Shown: positions 9,587 to 20,825 of the stretch, in pieces
Layout of the letters: each line of letters begins with the position of its first letter
Numbering within the stretch: position 1 is the first letter of the stretch
Source of the DNA: Thiobacillus sp.
Lineage (GTDB): Bacteria; Pseudomonadota; Gammaproteobacteria; Burkholderiales; Thiobacillaceae
DNA length: 64,000 nucleotides
Reading direction: 5' to 3'
Assembly (NCBI GenBank): GCA_018263115.1
Contig: JADFDC010000002.1
Location: 90,141-154,140 of the forward strand
Notes under the pieces: model-generated
Databases searched by the model: none
Told to the model about the DNA's origin: nothing
Seen by the model: the letters and a program-made list of their open reading frames with translations, nothing else
Translations under genes and position numbers: made by a program

Positions 9587-11401
9587 TCAGATCGAAACGT
9601 TGGCCAGCCGCGGCTTACGGCCGTAGGTCAGGTTGACCATGGCACGCGAAACCGTCACCGCGCTGAACATGGAAGTCAGGATGCCCAGGCACAACACAAC
9701 CGCAAAACCGCGTACCGGGCCGGAACCCAGCCAGAACAAGGCAATACCGGCAATCAGCGTGGTCAGGTTGGAGTCAAGAATCGTGCCCCAGGCGCGGTCG
9801 TAACCCGCATGTATCGCTGCCTGTGGTGAGGCGCCATTGCGGAGTTCTTCCCGGATGCGTTCATTGATGAGCACGTTGGCGTCGATCGCCATGCCTAATG
9901 TGAGGGCAATAGCGGCCATACCGGGCAGTGTCAGCGTGGCCTGCAGCATGGACAGCAGCGCAATCAGGAAGAAGCCGTTGATGGCGAGCGCCAGCGATGA
10001 AAACAGGCCGAACACGCGATAATAGAAAACCATGAATACGACAACGGCGATGAAGCCCCAGATGTTGGAGTGGAAGCCCTTGTCGATGTTTTCCTTGCCC
10101 ATGCTGGGACCGACCGTGCGTTCCTCAATGATCGTCATCGGCGCGGCCAGCGCGCCCGCGCGCAGCAGCAATGCCACATCGGAGGCTTCCTGAGGCGATT
10201 CCATGCCGGTGATCTGCACGCGTCCGCCGCCGATTTCCTCCTGGATTGTTGGCGCGGTGATGATTTCAGTCTGTTTGCGCTCGATCAGCAGAATGGCCAT
10301 CCGCCGACCGACGTTCTCGCGCGTCACTTCCTTGAATATGCGGGCGCCCTTGCCGTCAAGATTGATATGGACAGCAGGGCGATTGCTCTGGCTGTCAAAG
10401 CCGGGCGTGGCGTCGGTGATGGAGTCGCCGGTCAGCACCACATCCTTCTTCACCAGCACCGGGAAACCATCGCGGCTTTGATAAATCTCATCACCAAATG
10501 GCACCTGTCCAGCCGCTGCAGCGTTGATGTCGCCTTCCTCGTCCACCAGCCTGATTTCCAGCGTGGCGGTGCGGCCCAGGATGTCCTTGGCCTTGGCGGT
10601 GTCCTGCACGCCGGGCAGTTGCACGACAACGCGGTCGATTCCCTGTTGCTGGATTACCGGTTCGGCCACGCCAAGTTCATTTACCCGGTTGCTAAGCGTC
10701 TGGATATTCTGCTTGACTGCAAATTCCTGAATCTGTTTTTCAGCCTGTGGCTTGAGGGTTGCCGTGATGGTGAAATCTTCCGCGCCATCTTCCGCGGCAA
10801 GATTCAGGTCGGTGAATGCATTGCCGATTTTTTCCATGGCGGCATCGCGCTGGTCGCGCGTGGAAAACTTGGCAACGACGGTATTGCCTTCGCGTGAAAT
10901 GCGCAAATAGCGGATTTTTTCGCTGCGCAGTTCCGAGCGGATGTCGCCCTGATAGCGTATGGCAGCCTTTTCCAGCGCGGCCTTCATATCTACTTCCAGC
11001 AGGAAATGGACGCCGCCACGCAAATCGAGGCCCAAGTACATCGGCAAGGCACGAATGGCGGTCAGCCAATGTGGCGAAGCCGACAGGAGATTGAGCGCGA
11101 CGGTATTGCTGTTGCCCAATGCCGACTGAAGCGCGTCCTTGGCCTTGATCTGGTCATCGGTTGTGCTGAAGCGGATTTTGATGCTATTGCCATCGATGAA
11201 GGCGCTACCGGATTTCAGGCCGCTGTTTTCCAACGCGACCTCAGCCTGCTTCAACAAGGCGTCATCTGCCCTGGTTGTGGATTTAAGCGGGGAAACCTGC
11301 ACAGCGGGCACCTCGCCAAAGAAATTCGGCAGGGTGTAGAGAAAAGCCACCACCAGCGTGATGCCGATGAGGATATATTTCCAGAGCGGGAAGCGGTTCA
11401 T
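9587..11401 (-). CDS. secD: Protein translocase subunit SecD
   Basis: The 604-residue translocase subunit opens with one transmembrane helix. A large periplasmic region follows, containing GLDLRGGVHFLLEVD near 123 and a second P1-type subdomain. The C-terminal RND-like membrane helices include LTLGMAIDANVLINERIREEL near 500-520. SecDF with YajC assists late steps of Sec export. The neighbours yajC and secF give the standard operon. Confidence 0.97.
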   Translation of the reverse strand: MNRFPLWKYILIGITLVVAFLYTLPNFFGEVPAVQVSPLKSTTRADDALLKQAEVALENSGLKSGSAFIDGNSIKIRFSTTDDQIKAKDALQSALGNSNTVALNLLSASPHWLTAIRALPMYLGLDLRGGVHFLLEVDMKAALEKAAIRYQGDIRSELRSEKIRYLRISREGNTVVAKFSTRDQRDAAMEKIGNAFTDLNLAAEDGAEDFTITATLKPQAEKQIQEFAVKQNIQTLSNRVNELGVAEPVIQQQGIDRVVVQLPGVQDTAKAKDILGRTATLEIRLVDEEGDINAAAAGQVPFGDEIYQSRDGFPVLVKKDVVLTGDSITDATPGFDSQSNRPAVHINLDGKGARIFKEVTRENVGRRMAILLIERKQTEIITAPTIQEEIGGGRVQITGMESPQEASDVALLLRAGALAAPMTIIEERTVGPSMGKENIDKGFHSNIWGFIAVVVFMVFYYRVFGLFSSLALAINGFFLIALLSMLQATLTLPGMAAIALTLGMAIDANVLINERIREELRNGASPQAAIHAGYDRAWGTILDSNLTTLIAGIALFWLGSGPVRGFAVVLCLGILTSMFSAVTVSRAMVNLTYGRKPRLANVSI

Positions 11402-11470
11402 TATTCAGCCGAGAGTGAAGAGTTGAGAGTCGAGAGTGGCAAGCCACAAATGCGGCTTGCATACCCGCTC

Positions 11471-11791
11471 TTACATTCCTTTGATGGTTCCTTTGGGCAA
11501 CAGTGTTTGCACGGCGGACTTTTGCACGTGGGTTGTAACGCCATCGGCGATTTCGAGGGACACATATTGTTCGCCGACCTTGACGATCTTGCCGACCTGT
11601 CCGCTGGCGGTGACGACTTCATCACCCTTTTGCAGGGCTTCGAGCATTTTCTTCTGCTCCTTGGCGCGCTTCATTTGCGGGCGGATGAGCATGAAATAAA
11701 ACAGCACGAAAATAATGATGAGCGGCAGCATGCTCATCAGCGGGTCGGGTTGCTGGGCGGCGGCAGGCGCGGCGTGCGCGACGGAAATCAT
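11471..11791 (-). CDS. yajC: Sec translocon accessory protein YajC
   Basis: A 106-residue protein with one N-terminal membrane helix (LPLIIIFVLFYFMLIRPQ, about 20-37). The conserved cytoplasmic part KRAKEQKKMLEALQKGDEVVTASGQVGKI follows. I chose the ATG giving MISVAHAAP because GAGGAG lies immediately upstream; the longer frame to 11884 has no such site and runs close to tgt. The short spacer to secD carries GAGAGT-rich repeats. Confidence 0.93.
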   Translation of the reverse strand: MISVAHAAPAAAQQPDPLMSMLPLIIIFVLFYFMLIRPQMKRAKEQKKMLEALQKGDEVVTASGQVGKIVKVGEQYVSLEIADGVTTHVQKSAVQTLLPKGTIKGM

Positions 11792-11822
11792 CGGGTTCTC
11801 CTCATAAAACATGTCAATTTTA

Positions 11823-13942
<2,120 letters not shown>

Positions 13943-14038
13943 GGAGGGGGCGCTGGCAAGGCCAAAAACCCAGCATTATAAGACTCACGCCTTGCCCGGC
14001 CTTTCGCCTTGGGTGATAATCCGCGCCTCCACTCCATT

Positions 14039-14125
14039 GCCGGGATGGCGGAATCGGTAGACGCAGCGGATTCAAAATCCGCCGGTGGTGACACTGTGGG
14101 GGTTCGAGTCCCCCTCCCGGCACCA
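14039..14125 (+). tRNA. tRNA-Leu(CAA)
   Basis: Acceptor arms GCCGGGA and TCCCGGC pair. The anticodon loop TTCAAAA gives anticodon CAA, and a long variable arm as expected of tRNA-Leu precedes the GGTTCGAGTCC T-arm. Discriminator A and an encoded CCA complete the 87-base gene. It is transcribed away from queA. Confidence 0.97.
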
Positions 14126-14443
14126 GGTGTTTCAATTGTCTGGATCCATAATTTGGATCAAGGCTAAATCGATAACAATCACTAGGGATGGTGGGTAGGC
14201 CTCGTCTACTCACTAAAATCATTGCAATGAATGTTAGTTTTTAACAACTTCTGTTGTTTGATTTCCACATTGTAAATATCTGGGCGGTAGTAGAAGAGGT
14301 ATTTTCGAATATACTTATGAAAAATTACTGTCGCTGTCTATTCGATTGGCTTGAAATGCGTTTTCGGGGGTTCTAAAGGAGACCGGGAAATCTGCCAGGT
14401 AGACAGTAAAAAACCGATTTAGCAATGTTTATGGAGAACTATC
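14126..14443 (+). promoter_or_regulatory. Long upstream region of the OmpA-like gene, no gene seen
   Basis: The 318 bases are relatively AT-rich and hold no credible ORF. A hairpin GTGGGTAG/CTACTCAC around 14190-14215 may end tRNA transcription. The rest is probably promoter and leader of the abundant-looking envelope protein downstream. GGAGA lies close to its ATG. I could not settle on one promoter. Confidence 0.35.
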
Positions 14444-15874
14444 ATGCAACGCTCGCGCCTTAGTTTCGCTCTGGCCGCCGCCCTGGCTGCCGCTCCCCTG
14501 ATGGCAGCACAGCCTGCCGTACCTGTGCAGTCCTACCCTGTCGCCCAACCTGGCGCGCCGATCCAGTTGCCCTTGCCGGTTATTCCGGGCTTGACCGTTC
14601 CTGCGGGCGGTAGCGGGCAACCTGTTCTGCTGCCGTTTCCGATGCCTGCCACAACTCCGCAAGCGCAGAATGCGCAAAAGTGGCTGGAGCGCATGGGGGA
14701 CTTTACCCAGAACGCTTCAGCTTTCAAGGATCCCAAGACCTTTACCCAGTGGTACGGCGCAATGACGGATCCGTCCATGGTGGGTGCTTCCATGGACATG
14801 ATGATGGAGCCGGGAAGCTGGATTCGCATGATGCAAAGCATGATGCAGCCCGCAGCGCTTCAGAATTACATAGGATTTCTGGACCCCAACGTATCCGCAC
14901 GCTGGGTTGGCGGTCTGATGGACCCGGGTTTCTATCTGCAGAATACCTGGTCTACCGTTGATCCGGCCAAGATGGTGCGCTGGATGATGTTGCCCATGGA
15001 CCCCAAGTTCATGCAGGCCAGCATCAACATGATGAACCCCAATACTTACATGAAGTGGATGATGGCGCCGATGGACCCGCGCGTATGGGGCCTGATGTTC
15101 GCGCCGATGAATCCGCAGCTTTATGGCAGCATGGCGGGCGCGCTGGTTAACCCGGCTGGCATGGGCGAATCCTGGGAAACCTTCATGAAACCGAAATATC
15201 CCGTGGTTTCGCTGATGCCGCCGGCAGGTGTGAACGTGCCGATCAACGTGCTGGATCCCTCAACCTACGGAAACATGTTGGGCATGGTAGCGGGCTTCCT
15301 GCCTGCCGGTACCCAGCAGATGTTTAGCGGACTGGTTCCTGGCGGTACTCCGGCTGCAGGCGGCAGTGGCGCCCAGATGCCCGGCCTTCCTTTCTTTGGC
15401 CCGAATCCTTATATCCAGCCAGGCCAGGCACAGGCTGCGGCCCCGACCCTTGCACAAGCCGCAGCTGTTCCGGCTTTCCAACCAGGTGTGGCAACCAAAG
15501 TGGCACTGGGTGGTGACACCCTGTTCAAGTCCGGCAAATCTTCCATCAAGGACCTGACGGCGGAAGGCAAGGCCAAGCTGGATGAACTGGCTGGCAAGAT
15601 CAAGGCTGCTGGCAAGGTCGACACCATTCGCGTCATCGGACACGCCGACAAGACCGGCAAGGCTTCATCCAACATGAAGCTGTCCCAGAAGCGTGCTGCC
15701 GCTGTGGCCAGCTATCTAAAAGCCCAAGGCGTCAAGGCTGGCAAGATCATCACTGCTGGCAAGGGTGATACCGAGCAGGTTGTACAGTGTGACGCCAAAC
15801 TGCCCAAGGCTGAACTGATTGCCTGCCACGGTCCCAACCGCCGCGTGGAAGTGGAAGTGACGGTTGCCAAGTAA
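14444..15874 (+). CDS. OmpA-family envelope protein with Met-rich repeat array
   Basis: A 476-residue exported protein. Residues 1-22 are a signal peptide ending in Ala-Ala, followed by a Pro-rich stretch (23-72). Residues 96-248 are about twelve tandem 12-13-residue units, each starting with D/N/E/Q-Pro and rich in Met and Trp. A Pro/Gly/Ala linker leads to a C-terminal OmpA-like peptidoglycan-binding domain (about 352-476) with the signature RVIGHADKTGKASSNMKLSQKRA. A Cys pair near the end (CDAKLPKAELIAC) may form a disulfide. The C-terminal part should anchor to peptidoglycan; the repeat part has no function I can name. Confidence 0.85.
   Translation: MQRSRLSFALAAALAAAPLMAAQPAVPVQSYPVAQPGAPIQLPLPVIPGLTVPAGGSGQPVLLPFPMPATTPQAQNAQKWLERMGDFTQNASAFKDPKTFTQWYGAMTDPSMVGASMDMMMEPGSWIRMMQSMMQPAALQNYIGFLDPNVSARWVGGLMDPGFYLQNTWSTVDPAKMVRWMMLPMDPKFMQASINMMNPNTYMKWMMAPMDPRVWGLMFAPMNPQLYGSMAGALVNPAGMGESWETFMKPKYPVVSLMPPAGVNVPINVLDPSTYGNMLGMVAGFLPAGTQQMFSGLVPGGTPAAGGSGAQMPGLPFFGPNPYIQPGQAQAAAPTLAQAAAVPAFQPGVATKVALGGDTLFKSGKSSIKDLTAEGKAKLDELAGKIKAAGKVDTIRVIGHADKTGKASSNMKLSQKRAAAVASYLKAQGVKAGKIITAGKGDTEQVVQCDAKLPKAELIACHGPNRRVEVEVTVAK
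14729..15187 (+). repeat. Tandem 12-13-residue coding repeat (D/N-P ... W/Y ... M)
   Basis: The DNA encodes consecutive units such as DPAKMVRWMMLPM, NPNTYMKWMMAPM and DPRVWGLMFAPM. The register is kept by the D/N/E/Q-Pro pair, an aromatic or large residue near position 5-8 and a terminal Met or Leu. DNA identity between units is low, so this is an old protein-level repeat. Confidence 0.8.
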
Positions 15875-15888
15875 CCATCGGTTTCAAA

Positions 15889-15941
15889 GACCCCCCACAA
15901 GGGGGTCATGAAAAAACAAAACGCCCCAACCGGGGCGTTTT
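15889..15941. terminator. Bidirectional terminator pair between ompA-like gene and panD
   Basis: Two hairpins lie back to back. GACCCCC/GGGGGTC comes at 15889-15907, then AAAACGCCCC/GGGGCGTTTT at 15918-15941 with A and T tracts on both sides. The second can stop transcription from either of the convergent genes. Confidence 0.85.
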
Positions 15942-15961
15942 GCATTTCAGTCGACAGGAGA

Positions 15962-16342
15962 TCAGGCAGCCTGTACCGGTATGGATTTCCGACTTCCCTG
16001 AATACGATTGTCGGCGTCCAGGTAAACCAGATTCGGCGCGTATCGTGCAAGTTCCAGTTCGCTGTAATTGGCATAAGTGGCGATGATGACGATATCGCCG
16101 GGCGCGGCCTTGTGCGCGGCGGCGCCATTCACCGAAATGATGCCCGAGCCTCGTTCCGCGCGAATGGCGTAGGTGGTGAAACGCTCACCATTGCTGACGT
16201 TGTAAATCTGGATCTGCTCGTATTCATGGATATCCGCCGCGTCAAGCAGGTCCTCATCAATCGCGCAGGAACCTTCGTAATGCAGTTCCGAATGCGTGAC
16301 GTGGGCGCGGTGAAGCTTGGATTTGAGCATGGTTCGGGTCAT
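15962..16342 (-). CDS. panD: Aspartate 1-decarboxylase proenzyme
   Basis: Makes beta-alanine for pantothenate. The 126-residue proenzyme self-cleaves at Gly24-Ser25 (YEGSCAID) to give the pyruvoyl cofactor. I chose the ATG giving [13 protein letters not shown], preceded by GAGG at good spacing and matching the usual family start; a GTG two codons earlier is possible. It follows panB-panC on the same strand but is separated from panC by about 190 bases holding a structured repeat. Confidence 0.96.
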   Translation of the reverse strand: MTRTMLKSKLHRAHVTHSELHYEGSCAIDEDLLDAADIHEYEQIQIYNVSNGERFTTYAIRAERGSGIISVNGAAAHKAAPGDIVIIATYANYSELELARYAPNLVYLDADNRIQGSRKSIPVQAA

Positions 16343-16354
16343 ACGCACCTCAAT

Positions 16355-16474
16355 AAATTTACTGCGCGGGCGTGATCCGGCCGCATCCGGTGCTCGGAAT
16401 GCTCATGTATGTCCATATACACTCCGCTTCCTGCGCTCCGGGTGCGCCCGGCTGACACCCGCTCGCTACAATTT
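16355..16474 (-). repeat. Multi-stem interspersed element, copy A (panD leader)
   Basis: Copy A of a three-member family in this window. On the plus strand it carries the core TCATGTATGTCCATATACACT, a short hairpin. The element ends, AATTTACTGCGCGGGCG on one side and CGCTCGCTACAATTT on the other, are complementary with few mismatches. It lacks the second inner hairpin found in copies B and C. On the minus strand its 3' edge lies about 12 bases before the panD start, next to the GAGG ribosome binding site. Confidence 0.65.
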
Positions 16475-16533
16475 CTTGGGGTGCGTATAGCACCTCCGCC
16501 AATCTATGAGCCTGAATTATAAGGGAAAGCCGA

Positions 16534-17379
16534 TTATTTCGCCGCAGCCTTGATGGCAGGGACTTCGACATTGTCGATCAGACGGGTGTTCCCAAGGTGG
16601 GCGGCACCCAGTATCACAAAAGCAGAACCTTCATTGATGGCTGGGGCCAGATCTGGCCGCCGGATGCTGACATAGTCGACTTTCCAGTTGTGCTGATACA
16701 GCGTTCCCAGCGCCTGCGTTTCCAGTTCCTCGAAATCAGTTCGTCCAGAAGACAGCGCATCGGCGATCTGTTTCAGGCAGTGATACAGCCGGGGTGCTTC
16801 CTTGCGTTCCAGCGTCGACAGATAGCCGTTGCGCGATGACAGAGCCAGGCCATCTTCCGCCCGGGTTGTTTCTCCGGCAAGTATCTCGATGGGCAGGTTC
16901 ATCTGTGCGGTCATGCCGCGAATCAGTGCAAGTTGCTGGTAATCCTTTTTGCCGAATGCTGCGATCGCGGGTTGCACCATATTGAACAACTTCAGCACCA
17001 CCGTCAGCATGCCGCGAAAATGACCGGGCCGGTACTGACCGCACAATTCATTTGCCAGCTCGGGCGGCTCGACAAAATAGGCCTGGGGTTGCGGATACAT
17101 GTCCTCTACCGAAGGCGCGAACACCGCATGACATCCTGCTGCTTTCAGTTGCTCGCAATCCTGCTCGAAGGTCCGTGGATAGCGCTCGAAATCCTCGCCC
17201 GCGCCAAATTGAAGCGGGTTGACGAATATGCTGGCAATCACCGGCAAACCGGTCAGGCGGGCCTTGTCTACCAGCGAAACATGTCCGGCATGCAGGTTGC
17301 CCATGGTCGGCACGAATGCGCAGCGGGCGTGTGCTGCTTTCCATACTGCGAGTTCGCGGGGTGAATTCAGGGTGTCCAT
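16534..17379 (-). CDS. panC: Pantothenate synthetase
   Basis: ATP-dependent ligation of pantoate and beta-alanine. The 281-residue protein has the HIGH-type motif PTMGNLHAGHVSLV near residues 24-37, the pantoate-binding FGKKDYQQL near 147 and the KMSKS-like LALSSRNGYLS near 178. Its ATG overlaps the last base of the panB stop, so the two genes are coupled. Confidence 0.96.
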   Translation of the reverse strand: MDTLNSPRELAVWKAAHARCAFVPTMGNLHAGHVSLVDKARLTGLPVIASIFVNPLQFGAGEDFERYPRTFEQDCEQLKAAGCHAVFAPSVEDMYPQPQAYFVEPPELANELCGQYRPGHFRGMLTVVLKLFNMVQPAIAAFGKKDYQQLALIRGMTAQMNLPIEILAGETTRAEDGLALSSRNGYLSTLERKEAPRLYHCLKQIADALSSGRTDFEELETQALGTLYQHNWKVDYVSIRRPDLAPAINEGSAFVILGAAHLGNTRLIDNVEVPAIKAAAK

Positions 17380-18182
17380 CAGAAGCTGTGTTCAGCGCCA
17401 GGAAAAACGCCGGACTTGACCGCCTGAACATAAGCCGTCAATGCGCCCGATATGCTGTCTGCGCCTTGCATGAAGTTTTTCGAGAATTTGGGCGGATGCG
17501 GGTAAAGCCCCAGCACGTCATATAGTACCAGCACCTGTCCCGAGCAATCCGGCCCGGCGCCGATGCCGATGGTGGGGATGGACAGCGTTTGTGTCACTTC
17601 GCCAGCCAGTTTGGCGGGTATCGCTTCCAGCACTACCAGGCCGGCACCCGCTTGTTCCATGGCGCGCGCATCGGCCTTTAATTGATCGGCAGCCACATTG
17701 TCGCGGCCCTGCACCCTGTAACCCCCCAGTTGATTGACTGACTGCGGCAACAGGCCAAGATGCGCGCAAACGGGAATGCCGCGGCTGACGAGGAAGCGCA
17801 CCGTTTCCACCATCACCGCGCCGCCTTCAAGCTTGACCATGTGCGCGCCTGCCGCCATCAGTTTTGCGGCCGAGGCGAATGCCTGTTCGGGGCTTTGCTG
17901 ATAGGTGGCGAATGGCAGGTCGGCGACGATGAAAGCGCGCTTTGTTCCACGCGATACGCAGCGCGTGTGATAACTCATTTCCGACAGCCTGACCGGCAGG
18001 GTGGAGGCTTGGCCTTGCACCACCATGCCCAGCGAGTCGCCGACGAGAATCACATCGAGGCCCGCATCATCCATCAGCCGGGCAAACCCTGCGTCATAGC
18101 CGGTGAGCACGGCGATCTTTTCGCCATGTTCGCGCATGGCCTTCAGGGTGGAGAGCGTGACGGGTTTGAGGCTGTCCATCAT
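17379..18182 (-). CDS. panB: 3-methyl-2-oxobutanoate hydroxymethyltransferase
   Basis: Adds a hydroxymethyl group from 5,10-methylene-THF to 2-oxoisovalerate, the first step to pantoate. The 267 residues contain [29 protein letters not shown] near 25-53 with the metal ligands, KLEGG near 118 and the [14 protein letters not shown] segment near 206. The ORF begins with two Met codons, and either may be used. The first overlaps the stop of the kinase gene upstream. Confidence 0.96.
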   Translation of the reverse strand: MMDSLKPVTLSTLKAMREHGEKIAVLTGYDAGFARLMDDAGLDVILVGDSLGMVVQGQASTLPVRLSEMSYHTRCVSRGTKRAFIVADLPFATYQQSPEQAFASAAKLMAAGAHMVKLEGGAVMVETVRFLVSRGIPVCAHLGLLPQSVNQLGGYRVQGRDNVAADQLKADARAMEQAGAGLVVLEAIPAKLAGEVTQTLSIPTIGIGAGPDCSGQVLVLYDVLGLYPHPPKFSKNFMQGADSISGALTAYVQAVKSGVFPGAEHSF

Positions 18183-18823
18183 GCCGCTCTTGAGAAAAAC
18201 TCGCGTGTTCCGCGCATCTTGGCCATGCGTTCCAGCAGCAACTCGAAATCGGCAGCACTCTTGACGAAGTTGAGATTGTCGCTGTTGACCATGAGCACGG
18301 GCGCAGCGTCGTAGTGATGAAAAAACTCGCTGTAGGTGGCGGCGAGGCGGTCGAGATAATCCGCGCTCATGCCCTGCTCGTAATCAATGCCGCGCCGCTT
18401 GACGCGCGATCTCAGCTTGTCCACCGGCGCCTGCAAATAGATGACCAGATCCGGCACGGGCGACTGCAAGGCAAGGTCGTCATAAACCTTGCGATACAAA
18501 TCGTATTCATCGTCATCCAGATTGAGTCTCGCAAACAGCCGGTCCTTGTCGAGCAGGAAATCCGACACAATGCTGTGCCGGAACAGATCGCCCTGAGCGA
18601 GCTGACTCACCTGTCTGGCACGGTCAAACAGGAAATGCAGTTGGGTAGCGAGCGCGTAGCGTTTGGGGTCCTGATAAAAGCGGGGCAGGAAAGGATTGTC
18701 AGCGGCGTTCTCAAGCAACAGCTCGGCCTGCAAATGAGCCGCAAGTTTTTTTGTCAGGCTGGTTTTGCCGACCCCGATGGGGCCTTCAACGACTATATAG
18801 CGATAGCGCGCGAGCGGCGTCAT
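18179..18823 (-). CDS. Deoxynucleoside kinase (deoxyadenosine/deoxyguanosine kinase family)
   Basis: Salvage kinase of 214 residues. The P-loop [18 protein letters not shown] sits at about 11-28, [19 protein letters not shown] near 85-103 holds the catalytic acid region, and [19 protein letters not shown] near 128-146 holds the Arg-rich lid. I chose the ATG with GGAG upstream; the longer frame to 18925 would overlap folK. The folK-kinase-panB arrangement is common in betaproteobacteria. Substrate preference cannot be read from the sequence. Confidence 0.9.
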   Translation of the reverse strand: MTPLARYRYIVVEGPIGVGKTSLTKKLAAHLQAELLLENAADNPFLPRFYQDPKRYALATQLHFLFDRARQVSQLAQGDLFRHSIVSDFLLDKDRLFARLNLDDDEYDLYRKVYDDLALQSPVPDLVIYLQAPVDKLRSRVKRRGIDYEQGMSADYLDRLAATYSEFFHHYDAAPVLMVNSDNLNFVKSAADFELLLERMAKMRGTREFFSRAA

Positions 18824-18851
18824 ACGCTCGCTCCAGAATAAATCGGCGGCA

Positions 18852-19364
18852 TCAGACCAGCCCTCCGGCCGCGCGAGGCGCAGGTTCCTGCATCCGGTGC
18901 ACGCCCTGCGATGCGCACAGACCAAGCAGCATGTCGATACGGCCGCTGCCTGGGATCGACAGCGCCGGCGCGAGTTCCAGCAGGGGCATCAGCACGAAGG
19001 CACGCTCATGCATGCGGGGGTGCGGCAGGGTCAGTCCTTCTTCGTGGAAGTGTGCGTTGCCATACAGCAGCAGATCGAGATCGAGCGTGCGTGGGGCGTT
19101 GCGAAAACTGCGATTGCGGCCGTGATGATGTTCGATATCAAGCAATGCGGCGAGTAGCGAGCGAGGCGAGAGCCGGGTTTCGATCTCCACTGCCGCATTG
19201 ATGAAATCCGGCTGATTTGCATAACCAACTGGCGCCGAAACATACATCGAGGAACGCGCTACCAGCCGGCTTTCCGGCAGCTTGGCCAGTTCGTCCATGG
19301 CCAGAATCACCTGGGCGGCAGGATCGTCGAGATTGGCGCCCAGGCCAATGTAGGCGGTAATCAT
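18852..19364 (-). CDS. folK: HPPK: 7,8-dihydro-6-hydroxymethylpterin pyrophosphokinase
   Basis: Pyrophosphorylates the pterin precursor of folate. The 170 residues include the start AYIGLGANLDDPAAQV, QPDFINAAVEIETRLSP near 53 and RTLDLDLLLYG near 93 with the Mg-binding Asp pair. Overlaps the pcnB stop by 4 bases. Folate supplies the one-carbon donor for PanB downstream. Confidence 0.95.
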   Translation of the reverse strand: MITAYIGLGANLDDPAAQVILAMDELAKLPESRLVARSSMYVSAPVGYANQPDFINAAVEIETRLSPRSLLAALLDIEHHHGRNRSFRNAPRTLDLDLLLYGNAHFHEEGLTLPHPRMHERAFVLMPLLELAPALSIPGSGRIDMLLGLCASQGVHRMQEPAPRAAGGLV

Positions 19365-20767
19365 GATGCAGGAAACTCGTCAGCAGGCGTGGAGGCGGCG
19401 GAATCGGGTCCAGCAGACTTGCGGCGGCGCCGGCGACGTTTGGGTTTGGGGCCGCTCTCGGCAAGCAGCATGGCCTTGCGCGATTCGTCATCGGCATCCT
19501 GGAAGTCGGTCCACCAGTCGCCAAGCTCCTCAGGAACTTCACCGGACTCCACACGAATCAGCAGGAAGTCATATCCTGCACGGAAGCGCGGATGCTCCAG
19601 CAGGCGGAAGGGACGCACACCCGAGCGATAATCGAAGCGAGGCTGCAGCGCCCAAACTTCCTTGATCATGCCATCGAAGCGGCGAGGGATGGCCAACTGC
19701 TCCCGCTGGGCGTCAAGCACTTCGTCCATGGCGGCGAACAGAGCCGGAATGGGTTTTTCGCCTGCTCCCTCAATCGCCTTCCAGCGGCGCTGCACCTGTG
19801 GCCAGAGCAGGGAGGCAAAGAGAAATGCAGGCGAGGCGGGCTTGTCTTCGTGAATGCGCTGGTCGGTATTTTTCAGGCCCGCCTCGATGAAGCGTTTGCC
19901 CTGGGGATCATCCAGAATCGTGTCCAGCAGCGGCAGCATGCCGTGGTGCAGGCCTTCCGCGCGCAGTTGATGCACGCCGCGCAAGGCATGGCCGGACATC
20001 AGCAGCTTGACCGCTTCGTCAAAAATGCGCGCGCGCGGAACATTGCCAAGAAGCGGCGCAAGTTCCGCAACCGGCTTGCGTGTATCCGGGTCGATATGGA
20101 AATCCAGCTTGGCTGCGAAGCGGGCAGCGCGCAGCATGCGCACCGGGTCTTCGCGGAATCTCGTTGCCGGGTCGCCAATCATGCGCAGGATTTTTTTCCG
20201 GCAATCTTCGGCACCGCCATGGTAATCCCAGATTTCCTCGCGCAGCGGATCGTAATACAGCGCGTTGACGGTGAAATCGCGCCGCGCGGCATCCTCGCTT
20301 TGCGAACCGAAAATGTTGTCCTCGAGGATGCGGCCGGTTTCGTCTGTTGGGCGTTCGTCTTCCTCTTCGCCGCCGAGATTTCCGGCTGCGCGAAAGGTTG
20401 TCACCTCGATGGTATCCCTGCCGCACATCACGTGCACGATGCGAAAACGCCGGCCGATGATGCGAGAGCGGCGGAACAGCCTGCGCACTTCCTCGGGTGT
20501 GGCATCGGTGGCCACATCGAAATCCTTGGGTTTTTTCCCCAGCATCAGGTCGCGGACCGCACCGCCGACGACAAAAGCCTTGAAGCCGGCGTCAGCCAGT
20601 GATTCGCACGTCTTCAGCGCGCAGTCGTTGATGGCGTCGCGCCGGATGCCGTGCGCGGAGCGCCCCAGAATGACAGGCTCGCCGTTTGCCTGACGCTTGC
20701 CAGGCCGGGGCTTGCCTTTCTGTTTCGCATCGTTGCCGAGGAGGCGATTGATGATCCGGCGAATCAT
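19361..20767 (-). CDS. pcnB: Poly(A) polymerase I
   Basis: Adds 3' poly(A) tails that promote RNA decay. The nucleotidyltransferase core shows FVVGGAVRDLMLGKKPKDFDVATDATP near residues 63-90 with the catalytic acids and RRSRIIGRRFRIVHV near 96. The RNA-binding region follows, then a very basic C-terminus (KPKRRRRRRK). The length of 468 residues is normal. CCA-adding enzyme is less likely given the basic tail and length. Confidence 0.93.
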   Translation of the reverse strand: MIRRIINRLLGNDAKQKGKPRPGKRQANGEPVILGRSAHGIRRDAINDCALKTCESLADAGFKAFVVGGAVRDLMLGKKPKDFDVATDATPEEVRRLFRRSRIIGRRFRIVHVMCGRDTIEVTTFRAAGNLGGEEEDERPTDETGRILEDNIFGSQSEDAARRDFTVNALYYDPLREEIWDYHGGAEDCRKKILRMIGDPATRFREDPVRMLRAARFAAKLDFHIDPDTRKPVAELAPLLGNVPRARIFDEAVKLLMSGHALRGVHQLRAEGLHHGMLPLLDTILDDPQGKRFIEAGLKNTDQRIHEDKPASPAFLFASLLWPQVQRRWKAIEGAGEKPIPALFAAMDEVLDAQREQLAIPRRFDGMIKEVWALQPRFDYRSGVRPFRLLEHPRFRAGYDFLLIRVESGEVPEELGDWWTDFQDADDESRKAMLLAESGPKPKRRRRRRKSAGPDSAASTPADEFPAS

Positions 20768-20825
20768 GAAAAATTAAGCGTGTCCGAAGACGGGAAGATG
20801 GCGGCAATTATACCAGCCGGGTGTA

